From Anastrepha obliqua (Eukaryota > Arthropoda > Insecta > Diptera > Tephritidae), in NCBI RefSeq assembly GCF_027943255.1, contig NC_072893.1:32200001-32264000 (forward strand): 64,000 nt of DNA, in the 5' to 3' direction. Position 1 is the first letter of the stretch; each line of letters begins with the position of its first letter. Both the position numbers and the translations under genes were made by a program. Below are positions 22,291-34,609 of this stretch, piece by piece. The notes beneath the pieces were generated by a model that saw nothing but the letters and a program-made list of their open reading frames with translations, ran no database searches and had not been told where the DNA came from.

Positions 22291-23728
22291 ACCTTTCTGG
22301 CTTATTTCTGTCAGTTTTGAAGCAACGAGCTCGGTGTGAATACCTTTATTGTATTATGTCGCTGCAATAAAGGTTTCTTTTTCCTCATTATGAATTCCAA
22401 AGCACCCCAAAGCTGAATTCCCTTCGAGTTTTGCTTAAATTACGAAATAATGGAATGTCTTATATTTTTAGCGAATTACATATGAAATTTTTTTTTTCTA
22501 TGCGGGTTTGCAGCTAATTAATTACACGGTGCTACAAAATAAAAAAAAACGAAAGAACTTTTCTAGTGATATAGTGCACGTTTTAGGTCAAGACCAGTAC
22601 AACACAAAACTGTGTTTAGAAAATTCAAAACACCCTCAAATTTTTTATTTATTGTTAAAAACCGATTTATGGTGTTTTTGATGAAGTAAAAATACATAAC
22701 TAACCCATTTTTCAACCGATTTTTTATTTCAGTATGGTCTTGGGAAGGGGAGTGTATGTGCGTTATGAATGTACATATATAATTCTAAAATTGAACCATT
22801 GACGTTCAAAAGAAAATTTCAATAACAAGCTTTGATTTGTGCAATTTTTCCACTTTTTTTCAATGTGATATAATTTTTTAGCTACTATTCTCCAACGGGC
22901 TCCACAAATATATACATATTTTTAAACTCCAATAAAATGTGCTCGAAATAAGCTATTTTTCATCTTCATACATTGAAAACTGTAAAAATTAAGATTAAAA
23001 AAAAAAGCTTTTTCCACATTTTTAAAAATCCAGCTGAACCGAGACTGCGAGAGAATACCGCATGACCGATAGTGCTTTACTGCACATTGTGGCTACTTTT
23101 GAAAGACAGCAATAAGTTTACATAACAATGAATGCATCTAACATATCAAAACTCATTATAACCCAAACTTTCCTAATCCCAACTGACCAACCGAAGCTTG
23201 CATGACACAGCAGAACCGCTTGCAATTTGCTGGTCAGCATGTGCAATTTAATGAGTGTGAAAAATTATCACTCTTGAATGATCAAGACCTATTAAAACTT
23301 AGCATTAGTGAATTTAACCTAACCTTACCTAACCTTATTTAAATTAAGCTAATCTACACACAAACGTAAGACAATGAAATTAAGTGAGTGCCGAGCGAAA
23401 ATATGTAAATAAATTCACAGAGCTTGTAAATCTAGCCTATACAAACCAAACAAAAGATAACCTAACCTAACCTAATAGAGCCTTACCCTGGCAACGGCGT
23501 CCCGAAGGCGAAGCGTTGGGCGAGCATTCGGAACGCATTCGGCACGTTGGCAGAGACTTCTCAGATACACCCACACTGCTCGTCACTTGTACGTGAAACA
23601 AATGATACGTCTTACAAACATAGAAGATCAAGTGAAATTTTTCAGATTGTAATTTTAATTTTTGAATTAAAAAAGTGACTTTCAATAAAAACTTTTAATT
23701 CAAAAATGCTTCATTTTTTAAGAGTATT
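22291..23728. other. Unassigned AT-rich interval
   Basis: No coding sequence seen. It contains short CCTAA-type strings (23310-23340 and 23457-23475) and A/T runs that look like old repeat debris. Confidence 0.35.
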
Positions 23729-24541
23729 GACGTGATAACGTCTTATAATTCGATTTAGCCGGCTGCACGCACGAAAAAATGTGTCGTTACCTTGCTCATT
23801 AGTGTTACCTTGCTCATTTGTCGTTACCTTGCCGTTACCTTGAATGAACTACAAGTGAAAGCGCGGAACGAACAAAGCAAACGAACGGCAACGTTCGACA
23901 TCTTGCTCTCTCCTACTTAACTGAGCGTATATATGTATGTATATGCGCATATGTACATATATAAATTCACGTATTTGTATTTGCATATGCCTTCTTATTG
24001 ATTATTATTAATTTGACGCGGAACGAACGACAAAGAGCACAATCGGCCCCCGCGTTCGGCAACGTTCGACATCTGGCTCTGTCCTACTTGAGTGAGCATA
24101 TATATGTATGTATATGTATGTATATGCGCATTTGTATATAATTTCACATACTTGTATTTGCATATGCCTTCTTCCTGTGTGCATGGTAATGAACCATTTC
24201 TCTGTTGAGAATAGGGCGATGATAGAAAAAGTAGGAAATGAAAGGGAGTGTTTCGAGTGTAAAGTGTCTTGAAAAAGGCAAATCGATGATGGTGCCTCTT
24301 AGTGTTGTTGACTTATTAACGTCTGATGCACAATCGAAATTGAAGATATCTTTCATGAATTTGATAAATGTTTCGTAATTTTTCACGTTTGTGTAAATGT
24401 AATTTGACCTATTCCATTGCAATTCCATTTACCTCCTCCTCTATATCCATACAAAATATCTATCAAACAAATAAAATTAAAATTTTGTTTTGAAAATTGC
24501 AACCATTCCATCAATATTTTCTTATGACGTTGTCACGTTAA
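23729..24541. mobile_element. Non-autonomous element with short inverted ends, possibly Helentron-like
   Basis: The left end TTGACGTGATAACGTCTTAT and the right end (complement TTAACGTGACAACGTCATAA) are near-inverted repeats. Inside are two ~155-bp tandem units with TATG/TATA microsatellite (23863-24175). A minus-strand fragment (24428-24144) resembles the C-terminus of an endonuclease/exonuclease/phosphatase domain: GTIIDLPFSRH then SYFFYHRPIL, where SYHRPIL sits in place of the SDH-type motif. Helentrons carry such an endonuclease, short subterminal inverted repeats and tandem cores; the assignment is tentative. Confidence 0.45.
23863..24175. repeat. Two tandem ~155-bp units
   Basis: GCGGAACGAAC starts each unit (23863 and 24018), followed by GGCAACGTTCGACATCT, a TATATGTATG microsatellite and TTGCATATGCCTTCTT. 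The units differ by point changes and a few indels. Confidence 0.8.
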
Positions 24542-25999
24542 ACTATCGTCAGTAAACCGACTTTACAGACAACCTCTTTTTTATGTTCAAATTAGCCACT
24601 CTTGTATTACATGGAAAAAACTCAGCTCAGATTGCGTTAGATTCGTTCAGGTTAATGAAGTTGGGTTAGGTTGACTTTAGTTACGAATTTCCAGTAAGGT
24701 TAAGTTAGGCTAGCTGTTTTGAACCGAGTACACATAGAAGTACAGTGCAATCGGTTCAATTGTGTTACCTAGGGCTATATTTAGTGAAGTGAGATTAGGA
24801 TAAGTTATTCAAGGTTACGTCGAGTTTGGATAGGTTGGCATTGCAAACTAATCAAAATGACTTCCTTTTGCAATGCAGAAAAGCAGCACAATGGGTTCGA
24901 TTGTCTCACATTGTGTACGGTTGGATTGATTTCGATAACGTTAGGCTAGGTGAGGTTTAGTTAGGTAATACTACGTCCGGGTAAGGCAGAAAATTGCAGA
25001 AGTAAGTCAGCAAATTGCGTTACTTTTTGCATTATTTTTTTTTTTTTTTGACCCGTTCTTGACTAGGAAAATGTATTATCAATTTTGATGAAATAATGCT
25101 TATTAGATTCGGAATGGACATAGGTATGAGTAAATATACTTAATTATGCACGTATTTCGCGAATAATAACGGAGAACCGCATTAAATTTGCAAATATGAA
25201 AGTAGTGAATAAAACTTTCAGTTTACTGATTTTTTTGTTTTAGAAAAAAATCCGTTACTTCGACATATTTCGATCGATTTTTGAAATTAAAGGCTTTTTA
25301 CATTTGGAATAGACACAGCTATAACACTTTCTACTAATAAATAAACCTTCATTTCAATATTATCGACAACATCTCGTTAAACTCGCAAAAATTGGAAAAA
25401 TTTACTACAATTTAAGTTTTGTGTTGAAAATTCAGTGGTTATTTTTGCTTAGCGTGAAAAATAGAAGACATACGTCAGAAGGACTAACATTTACCTCAAC
25501 AAAACTGTTTCAAGATTGGAAATCAGATAAAATGCAGACGAGTTATGAATTTGTAGGTGTCGAAAAACACCCAAAATCGGGTTTTTAACGATAAATAAAA
25601 GATTTGAAGGTGTTAAAAATTTGTTTGAACACGGCTCCGCGTCGTTCTCGGCTAGATCTACAGTGCTCATCACGTCACTTCAAAAGTTCTGATTCACTGT
25701 AGCCCGTGTTATATGAGTCTACATAGTCAAGCTTATGCTGTTCAGTTAACAGTTTTGGTTAGCATTTAAAATAAGCACGTACCTACTTTTAGGCTCGGCT
25801 AATACACATTCTTTCTAGCATTTACATCATTAACATATTTTAACGAATTATAAGCTGTTTTCGTTAAAAATTATCGATTCCGATTATCGCAAACTAGATG
25901 ACAACAATTTTGGTGCAGTTAATTCAAACGAGAAAATGAGAATTAATGGTTTTAATTCAAATGGTGAAATTACATTATCGAAAAGTTATTGAATATTTG
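24542..25999. other. Unassigned AT-rich interval
   Basis: No gene seen. Scattered GGTTAGGTT-like strings occur between 24640 and 24980. Confidence 0.35.
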
Positions 26000-26190
26000 G
26001 CTTATTTAATTTAAATTTTGTTTTAAAAATTCATGAAATGGTGCGAAAAGAAAACAGCTGTTTCCGAGTGGCATGACCGTAGTGACAGGCCGTCGACATC
26101 GAAAACTGATGAAAACATCAATAAAGTGAAAACAAGTTGATCAATAACCGCAAATTAAGTATCAGAGATCTCGAACATTGCGTATATTCA
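26000..26190 (+). mobile_element. DD34D-type mariner HTH fragment
   Basis: Reads HDRSDRPSTSKTDENINKVKTS, the linker between the two helix-turn-helix motifs of mariner transposases (usual form RSGRPSTSRTDENVEKV). No termini and no catalytic part. Confidence 0.6.
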
Positions 26191-26434
26191 TCATCGTCGG
26201 TTCCTGTTTGTCCCATGCGAGCATAGGGCCTCAATAAAACACCTCCATCTGGTAATGTTTTTTGCAAGAGACTTAATTTCAGTGCAAAGGCAAATATTGT
26301 AGTCAAAAGTACAAAAAGCGTTATTAGACGACAGTCTTTTCGTTAGATTTAATAAAATTTAGTCGAAGAATTTCCTAATAATCACCGGTTTTACCTACCA
26401 AAAAACTGATAGCGATGAGGTAAATTCCGATTAT

Positions 26435-26755
26435 ATATTGTATATATATAATTGGCGCGTACACCCTTTTTGGGTGTTTGGCCGAGCTCCTCCTTCTATT
26501 TGTGGTGTGCGTTTTAATGTTGTTTCACAAATGGAGGGACCTACAGTTTCAAGTCGACTCCGAACGGTAGATATTTTTTATGAGGAGCTTTTTTATGGCA
26601 GAAATACACTCGGAGGTTTGAGATTGCCTGCCGAGGGGCGACCGATATTAGAAAAAACTTTTTTTAATTTTTTGATATTTCACCGAGATTCGAACTAACG
26701 TTCTCTCTATAAATTCCGAATGGTAGTCACGCACCAACCCATTCGGCTACGGCGG
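26435..26755 (-). mobile_element. tRNA-derived SINE (family 1, copy 5) with perfect target duplication
   Basis: Full-length copy flanked by a perfect 14-bp duplication TAAATTCCGATTAT (26421-26434 and 26756-26769). This fixes both SINE ends: the tRNA head ends ..CGGCGG on this strand and the tail is (TA)n. Confidence 0.92.
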
Positions 26756-27100
26756 TAAATTCCGATTATGAGCTTTAAAACATATTAAAAACTTTAAAGT
26801 ATTATATATGAAATTAATTTTCGTTTTGCTTCACAGTGGGAAATAATGAAAAAATGCTTAAGAGGATTTAGTTACAAAGTGCAAGTTTGAAGTGGCTCAA
26901 AAATCGAGTTGGTTTTTGAGATTTTGTTTTTTTAGCATTTTCTCCATATGAAATAATTTCGAGCATTGGTGATAGGAAGAAAACGCATAACACCGTAAAC
27001 AAAAATGTATCAAAAATCAACGCGAATTTCGATCCTCTTTGGACTGGTGCAATATTATACTGAAATTGAATAGGCAACGTGTTTCGGGATTTTCGCTGAG

Positions 27101-27945
27101 ATGGAAGATCAACATCGTTCGCTAATTTGCTTTTTGTTTTTGGATGGAGAAAAATGCGAGGAGATAGAAGCAAAGTTGAATGCTGTTTATGGGGATGGTT
27201 CTACGCCATCTCCGATCACAGTTAGATATTGGTTCAACGAATTTAAGCGTGGGCGAACATCCATTTTTGTTGAGGAGTGACCAGTCGGCCCGATGGGTAA
27301 CACGATTGCTCTCACAAGCAACAACAAGCGGATGCGGCTGTTAACTTCGCAGCAGTGTTCGGAGCAATTTAAGCGAGATCCGAAGGAATTTTTGCGTCCA
27401 GTTGTCACCGTTGATGAAACCTGGATTCATCATTACACACCAGAAACTAAGCAACAATCAAAACAGTGGATTTCTCCCGGTGAATCTGGCCCATAGAAAG
27501 TGAAGACAGTCCCATTGGCCGGAAAGGTCATGGCGCCGAATTTTTGGGATGCGAACGGCGTCATCCTCATGGATTTTTTTTAAAAAAAGGAAGAACAATC
27601 ACTGGTAAATACTACAGTGAGTCATTGGACCCGTTTTACAAAAAATTGAAGGTGACACGGCTGCATTCACGAAAACGAAGGTGCTGTTTCACCACGATAA
27701 CGCACCAGTGCATTCATCCGGAGTTGCCGCCGCCAAACTACATGAATTGCGTTATGATATGCTGCGCAGCTCCCGTATTCACCCAATCTGGCTCCCTAAC
27801 ATAAAGAAATGGCGCGCGGGAAAAAATTTGGTTTGACCAGGAAGTCATTGCCGAGATAGGGGCGTATTTTGAAGAGTTCGACAAATCCTATTTTTTGGAG
27901 GGCTTAAAAAAAGGCCGGAGCATTGGGAGAAGTGTATCTTTCTAA
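27101..27945 (+). mobile_element. DD34D mariner transposase remnant
   Basis: Starts MEDQHRSLICFLFLDGEK, reads YWFNEFKRGRTS, then is deleted to NTIALTSNNKRMRLL. TVDETWIHHYTPETK carries the first Asp and VLFHHDNAPVHSS the second; the C-terminal part, frameshifted, reaches about 27945. Multiple stops; dead. Confidence 0.78.
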
Positions 27946-28758
27946 ACAGGGACTACCTAATATTTCCCACAGCTTTTCTTCCATTTTAAAGTAGTTATTT
28001 ATTAATATTAAAATCTCTGTATACACATTTTGGTTTCGTGCTTACTCTACCTTATAACAGAAACGATATTTCCCAAAAACTACGCAATATCATAATAAAA
28101 TGAGCTCTTTTGCAGATCCTGTAAAAAATTGGCATTAAAAAACGTGCTGCATACTTTTGCACGGCTATTTTTACAAACAGTCACTTTTTCAGATTCCGCC
28201 GCCGAGCAAGTGACAGTCATTCATTTGACAGCGTATTCTTCGAACATATTATATTAAAACCCTGTCTTCATTTGTTTAAAATCATTTCATAAAAAAGTTT
28301 TAAAGAGTTTTTCCTGAATGGTCAAAAAAGTGTACAATATGTTGTACTAAAGCCCGAAAAAGTGGTAAATGAAGATATTTTCTCAGTGGCATTTCTCGGA
28401 GCATGAGATTAAAAGCCAACCAACACAGTGTAAAAATCATAGATGTACGAGGCGCACCTATTTTGTGTGCCTCGAATGAAATATTTTATCTTCAATAATT
28501 GGCAGGAAAGGGCTAAACATCTTTTACAACCCGATCAAAAATATTCCCATGGAGTTATATGCCCGCGGATTAATATTTTCTCGAGAAAGAAAATACTCCA
28601 ATTCTAAGTTGCAGGGGAGCAGGTTTTTCTTCAAAATGTTTTGAGTAGGAAGCTCGAATATCGAAAGAGATGAATTCTACATTCTTGACAATTCGCAGTG
28701 GTGTGAATTGTGTCAAAAATTTAAGTTATTTCAAAAAAGTTGATAAGATATTAAATAA
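27946..28758. other. Unassigned interval
   Basis: AT-rich; no gene or repeat family identified. Confidence 0.35.
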
Positions 28759-30437
28759 CTAGCAAACCCGGCCCGCTTCGCTGGGCACACTAAAATAAAA
28801 TAGATATGGTTTAGAACAGAAAATATATGGTTTTCATATTATTTATTTCTTTATTCAAGCGCTTTGGCATAAACAATATTTTTTGTTTTTCTATTTGTTT
28901 TTGAGTAAATATATAATGTTGTTGGCTTCCCAACACGTGAACAGCCAACGTATAGTTGACCATGGGTGAATACTGATTCTTCTAAATTCATCTCGCATAT
29001 TTCTAAAGTTAGCCCTTGTGTTTTATTGATAGTTATTGTAAATGCTAAACGAATGGGCAGTTGCAAACGCTTGAATTCAAATGGTAATTCAGGTTGAATC
29101 ATTGGAATTCTTGGTATTAGAACGTCTTCATTCTTGAATTTGCCAATTAAAATAGTTGCTTGGATAACATTATTCATCAATCGTTTGACTACTTCATTTT
29201 GTTCTTGACGTTCTTCTGATGTCGCGTTATTCCGGGCATTTCTCATGCGCCTATTATTATTTGTCGAACGACCAATATGATTACGTGATTGTCTTGGCAT
29301 TTGTACTGTAATAAACATGATTGTAATTATGGTATTCTGAGATTTTAAAACATGTTTTTTTTTTTCAATTTTGTGGATTATATTTTCGATGCATATGTGT
29401 TTAAAAGCCCAAGTCCACATGGTCAGGATTATTTTATTTTGTTGTGATTTTCTTAAATCATCTCTTTTCTTCTAAAAATTGTTGACTATTTGCATGATAA
29501 GACTATTGATTTTTTCATCAAAGTTACGCATTTTTCGTGCTCTTCTTTTTCATCCTTAACAATTTCTTTTGTTTTTTAATTTTTTTTTGCACCATTTTTT
29601 TCACTCATGGTGTATCGCAGCTTATCGCATATGAACCGAAAAACTAAATCCACAAAACATAATTTCATTTGAACATTCGGATTTCACATTAAATTCTCAA
29701 ATTTCGTAAGAAATTATTCACCACTCCAAAAAAATTCACAAAAAAAGTTTACACTTTGCACTTAGGTCTTCTCCTTATGGCGTCCAAATCAGAAAGAAAT
29801 ATTGACACATTGTAACTCACACTGTCAATTTGACAGTTCAGTTCCGCCCCAAGCGTTAAAAAAGTAAACGACATTATGGCTGGTTCAAAAGAACGCTGTA
29901 CGCGTTGCCGGTGCTCCGAATTACAACCAAACTTTACGAAACCCATTTTCAATACTTACTTAACATGTGTAAGTTTGGTTTAATTCGGTGCAAAGACACG
30001 GCGGGTCCACGTTTCGGCATATATTTCGAGACCCTAGTCATCAAAAGATACGAAAATTACCCCGTATTAAAGCATTCACCAAAAGCTTCCATTTGATATC
30101 CATATTGTACAAACACATCCTAGGGTTACCCGGGTCCACGTTTTGGCCTATCTCTCGAGGCCCTGGTATCCGATTCTTAAAATTTTAAAACAAAAACCTT
30201 CTCCACATGTGTCTCTTCAATGTGGCAAAGTTTGGTTAAAATCGGTTGAGGCATTCTCCGTAAAGTTCATCACAACGCGAGAAAACGGCTGAATTTTTAT
30301 ATACATATATAGAGTATCCTATATTACTTCTAGCACCTCCAAAAACATGTGTACAAAGTTTCATAATAATCGGTTAAGTAGTTTTTGCGTGAAAGCGTAA
30401 CAAACAAACTTACATTCACATTTAAAAAAAAAAAAAA
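28759..30437 (-). mobile_element. Helitron, internally deleted
   Basis: The 3' end (left, minus strand) is diagnostic: a hairpin GCCCAGCGAAGCGGGC about 14 bases before a terminal CTAG (28759-28762), followed by T. The frame 29420-28851 joins an N-terminal Rep/helicase leader (MPRQSRNHIGRSTNN) directly to the last part of a PIF1-type helicase (LPFEFKRLQLPIRLAFTITI, NKTQGLTLE, LYVGCSRVGKP). Most of Rep and helicase is deleted. The 5' end (right) is approximate; it sits near an A/T run at 30421-30438. Confidence 0.78.
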
Positions 30438-30551
30438 CCCATTTGAATTGTCGCAATCTTCGTGGGTACTAAAAATATCACAAAATCGAAATTTTTTTTC
30501 TTCACTCATCTTATAGTAAATCATTTCAAGAATGTTGTGTCAAAATTTTAA

Positions 30552-31114
30552 GTGGGTCGGAGCAGAACTCTCAAAGTTATAGCCTTTGTAGGCACTCTAC
30601 CTCGAATGCGGAGCATCGATAATTTCTCAGAGTCATTTTTTCAAACGCGTTTTTCCCGAAACGACTTTTTAAAAGTCGGTGCCAATCACAACTCCGAAAC
30701 TATTCAACCGATTCTTGGCACACGTTTTCTAAATCAAAAATACCTCCCCCCTACACTGTTTTTTTTTATTTTTTTTTTTTTTAAGGTTGTTTTTCACTTA
30801 CAAATATGGCGAAATTTTTCGCCAAAAATGCTCGTTTTACGTTTTTTTGCCACCAAAACAAAAATGAAAAAAAAAAAAAATGATTCTACGACGAATGCCG
30901 ATTGGCACCGCAGAGCACCTCTCGAAAAACATATCTCCAAAAAAACTCTGTCATGGGCTTATTTGTCAATATTTTATTATTAATATTTTTTAAAAACTTA
31001 TTGAAAAGATGTACAATAACATGCAACTGATTTTATTAAAGTATCTTAAGCCATATTTCTGTAAAAAATTCAAAAAAAAAGTGTTTTTTTTTAGCGCTAA
31101 ACCCTACCCCCCCG
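30552..31114 (+). mobile_element. TTAA-flanked, G-run-ended MITE (copy 1, piggyBac-type target)
   Basis: Bounded by TTAA at 30548-30551 and 31115-31118. The right end reads AGCGCTAAACCCTACCCCCC. Related sequence recurs inverted at 34592-35109 and partly at 36785-36967. No coding capacity. TTAA is the piggyBac target, and a piggyBac remnant lies nearby. Confidence 0.55.
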
Positions 31115-31118
31115 TTAA

Positions 31119-31421
31119 TGTTAATATACTTTATAAATATACTATATAATAATAACAAATATATTTTTTGCTATTGACACTTATACCAGTACCAGTCAAA
31201 ATGACTGGTGCAAGTTTCTATGAAGAAACGTGTGATTTCGGAGGAATCATGAGGAATATATCGCCAAGTGGCTTCGTTCGTTTCGTTATTGGCATTGAGC
31301 CTTTGTTATTGTGTTCCTATTACAACCATATTTTGGAACATAAATATAAGTATTTGTACTGAGTTAGAAGCCTCTCGAGTTTTGGGGGAAAACTGGACAA
31401 TTACACAAGCAAAATTGAAGG
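31119..31421. other. Possible 5' region of the piggyBac remnant
   Basis: Contains a short palindrome ACCAGTCAAAATGACTGGT at 31193-31211, of a kind seen in piggyBac/looper-like subterminal DNA, and no recognisable coding sequence. Confidence 0.3.
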
Positions 31422-31423
31422 TA

Positions 31424-32353
31424 AAGCGTTTTTCAATAGGTGCGCTTCAACTTTTTTCCGATAGGGAGGGCGAACGACGCAATATTTTTTATTTTTTGCT
31501 TGTCATTTGTAAACTTCATTAGCATACATTTCATCATGGAACGCTACACACTTGAGCAACGATTGCAAATCGTGCAATTTTTTATGAAAATTATGAAAAT
31601 TTATAAATTTTCCAAAAAATCATCTTCAGTGATGAAGCTCACTTTTGGCTCAATGGCTTTGTCAACAAGCAAAATATGCTTTACTGGGCAGAAAGCAATC
31701 CACACGTGATTCATGAGGCACCGTTGCATCCCGAAAAAATCACTGCTTGGTGCGGTTTACATGCCGGCGGCGTAATTGGCCCATATTTTTTCGTTGACGA
31801 GAACGATCGCCACGTTACTGTGAATGGAAATCGATACCGCGACATGATAAACGATTATTTTTGGCCGCAATTGAATGGTATGGACTTAGACGACATGTGG
31901 TTTCAACAGGACGGGGCCACAAGCCACACAGCTCACGCTACAATTGATTTGTTGAAGAGTAATTTCGATGAGCGCATTATTTCCAGAAATGGGCCAGTCG
32001 AATGGCCGCCGCGCTCGTGTGATTAGACGCCTCTAGACTATTTTCTTTGGGGTTATGTGAAGTCATTGGTCTACAGTAACAAGCCGGCGACGATTTGTGA
32101 GCTCAGAGCCAATATTGAACGCGAAATTGCTGGAATTTCGGCCGATTTATGCAAAAGAGTAGTCGAAAATTGGGTTCAACGATTGGACTTCGTAAAACGT
32201 GCACGCGGTGGTCATGCAAAAGAAATCGAATTTCATACTTAAATGTATATGTTCAAACTCGATAATAAAAAAAAAATTAGTTAAAAAAGTGTAACAGTTT
32301 GTGTTTTATTCAAAAAAGTTCAAAAGTTGAAGCGCTCTTACTGAAAAACGCTT
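31424..32353 (+). mobile_element. DD41D mariner, deleted
   Basis: TA-flanked (31422-31423, 32354-32355), ends AAGCGTTTTTCAATAGGTGC and its near-inverse. MERYTLEQRLQIVQFF at 31536 jumps to the first-Asp region (IFSDEAHFW, out of frame). 31676-32026 is well preserved (CGLHAGGVIGPYFF, MWFQQDGATSHTA) up to a TAG in CD*TPLDYF, then reads on to GGHAKEIEFHT at 32240. It sits in the piggyBac remnant. Confidence 0.88.
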
Positions 32354-32355
32354 TA

Positions 32356-33070
32356 TTTATTGCAATATTGTTCGCACGTGGGGCGTACGAAGGAAATACT
32401 TTGAGGCTTCATTATTTGTAGAATAACAAGTGGGAACCATCATTTTTCTCCAGCTTTATGTGCAGACGAGATTTTATTCAGTTTCTGCGATACATTCGTT
32501 TCGACAAAAGAAATCAGAGAAGTCAACATTTGCAAACAGACGGATGCTCTAGTTTCAGCAGTTTGGAACAAAGTTATTGAAAACAGTCAAAACTGCTTCA
32601 AACCGGGAGCTCATATTGCCGTGGATGAGCAACTGTTTCCAACGAAGGCCAGATTCAGATTTACTTCGTATATGCCAAACAAACCACATAGATTTGGCAT
32701 ACATTTTTGGCTGGCGTCTGAAGTAAAGACGAAAATTCGCTAACCAACCTCCTAAGCGAGTTTGTCGTAATGAAACTTCTTGAACCGTATACGAAAGTAT
32801 TTCTTTGGCGTTACAATTTAAATCTAAAAATACTTCGTTGCTCGGAACAATACGTGCAAACAAAAGGGAATTTTCGTAAACTTCCACGTTTCTCAACATT
32901 GTTGTACCAATCCAATAGATGCACACTAACCGTTTATAAAAGCAAACCAAATAAAAAAGTGCTTATACTAAGTACAAAGCATAAACACATCAAAATTGAT
33001 AAAGCTGCTAATAAATTACCTGAAACTGTATCGTTTTATAATATAGCCGGAATAAATAGCTGAATATATT
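32356..33070 (+). mobile_element. piggyBac-like transposase remnant
   Basis: Across frameshifts the strand reads IGCIFARGAYEG-type text, FIQFLRYIRFDKRNQRSQ, then NCFKPGAHIAVDEQLFPTKA (with the catalytic Asp), MPNKPHRFGIHFWLAS, EFVVMKLLEPYT, and YKSKPNKKVLILSTKHKHIK...PETVSFYN. This order matches piggyBac transposases. The third catalytic region and the Cys-rich end are not seen. Confidence 0.78.
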
Positions 33071-33111
33071 GTACAAAAACAAAAGAGAATAAAATATCTC
33101 ACATTCTCATA

Positions 33112-33618
33112 GACCTTCTGTTGAGATTAGTTGTTGTTGTTGTGTTGTTGCAGCATGTACGAGGAGTGCTGCTGAAGTGACAGTCCTTGACCGGGTACAT
33201 AGTAAATCTGGGTCGTTCCGGTAACGTAAAGGGTTTTTCAATTGGCGCGGGTCGATTTTGGCGCCCTGTGGCAGCCATTTTGTTTTGGTGACAACTGTCA
33301 AATCTTTTGTTTATTATTCAGTTGTTTATGCCAAATCATCATGGCAAGTTACATGATTGAACAGCACGTTCAAATGATAAAACTTTATTATCAAAATGAG
33401 TGTTCATTAACGCAAACATTGCGCGCATTACGCCCATTTTTCGGTAGACGTGGTGGCCCTTCCAATTTCTTATGGCCCATATTGAACCATATGGACCTAG
33501 ACGACATGTGGTTCCAGCAGGACGGCGCTACGTGCCACACAGCAAACGCCACGACATTCCATTTCAACATCTACCTGCCCTTATTGAAAACCCCTTTAGA
33601 ACCGACTGTCGGGGCACG
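33112..33618. repeat. Dispersed repeat with GTCGTTCCGGTAACG core, split by a mariner
   Basis: GTTGTTGTTGTGTTGTTGCAGCA, then GACAGTCCTTGACCGGGTACA and GGTCGTTCCGGTAACG stop at the mariner at 33229. GAACCGACTGTCGGGGCACG continues at 33599. I recognise this string as a common element of tephritid non-coding DNA from general familiarity, not from a search. Confidence 0.5.
33229..33596 (+). mobile_element. DD41D mariner, strongly deleted (368 bp)
   Basis: TA-flanked (33227-33228, 33597-33598) with ends AAGGGTTTTTCAAT / ATTGAAAACCCCTT. Keeps the start MASYMIEQHVQMIKLYYQNE, jumps to WPILNHMDLDDMWFQQDGAT and ends after CHTANAT. Both ends intact, middle and 3' coding lost. Confidence 0.85.
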
Positions 33619-34587
33619 TATTTAGATTAGTAAAAGAACTTGCTTCAGAATTTCAGACTTCACGGCAAAAACTACACGAATATGATATTCCAACTACAAG
33701 TGTCACGGTTTGTGTACGCAGATGATGCCAAATAGAATATTGCAATACTAATCAGACTACAAATATTTGTAAGAATGCAAAAAAAATATATGCGGAGAGT
33801 GTACACCCGGGAAAATTTTATCAAAGATGTATGTGCTTTTGATAACTATTAATTTTTGGTTTGAATATTTTAATAGATTAAATATCCCAAAACTAAGCTG
33901 TGCCACAAAACGTGGGCAACAGAGGGCGTTAAGTTTGTTCACGTCCCAAAAGACGAAATGAAAAGAAAAAATTAGGTAAAATCGTGCGGCATTAGAATGA
34001 GCCCTCGACTATCCATCCGGTGGTTAAAGCTTCTATTCAAGCAAAGTAAATCCTTTTGTATTTAAAAAGTGTACATAGTTTCATTGAAACGAATTTTAAT
34101 TTAGATCATATAATGATTGTAGTGTGCTTCAACTGGCAAAAAATTGGCCCTACCTAAGGAACGACTTTGTGCAACTACAAATTCGGGAAACAGTACTAAA
34201 TGAAAACTTTACAAACAAAAATACCATGAAATATAATAAGTCTATTCATGAAGCAAATAATTTGTAATAATTGTTCCAAATTTTCAAGCTTTAATGTTCA
34301 TGTATCCAAACAACTAGGGGAGAGTGAGAGAGTAAAATGACATTTCATGTTGAGGAGAAGTTGCAAGTTTTTACTGAACAAAATTTGCAAGTGAGAAAAA
34401 CAGCTGATCTCAAAGTAAAAGAAACACGAATTCGAATTGAGTCAAAGTTCTAAATTGATCTCAGAAAATAATATAGAGATGTGTACTTCTGAACCACAGC
34501 CTCCAGTCAGCGTTGCTGCAGTTTCCCAAATACAAATCGAAAGCATTGAAGGTATCTCTTGTGTTTTATGCTTGTACTTCTTGGTTG
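33619..34587. other. Unassigned interval
   Basis: No domain or repeat recognised. Confidence 0.3.
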
Positions 34588-34591
34588 TTAA

Positions 34592-34609
34592 GGGGGGGGG
34601 GGGGGGGGG
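34592..34609 (+). repeat. Run of 18 guanines
   Basis: An uninterrupted G run at the terminus of the TTAA-flanked element; able to form G-quadruplex structures. Its exact length may be a sequencing or assembly approximation. Confidence 0.7.

Noticed and set aside
23457..23475. CCTAACCTAACCTAA, resembling the insect TTAGG telomere repeat
   Set aside because: Very short, interspersed with imperfect units, and flies lack TTAGG telomeres; similar strings are scattered nearby.
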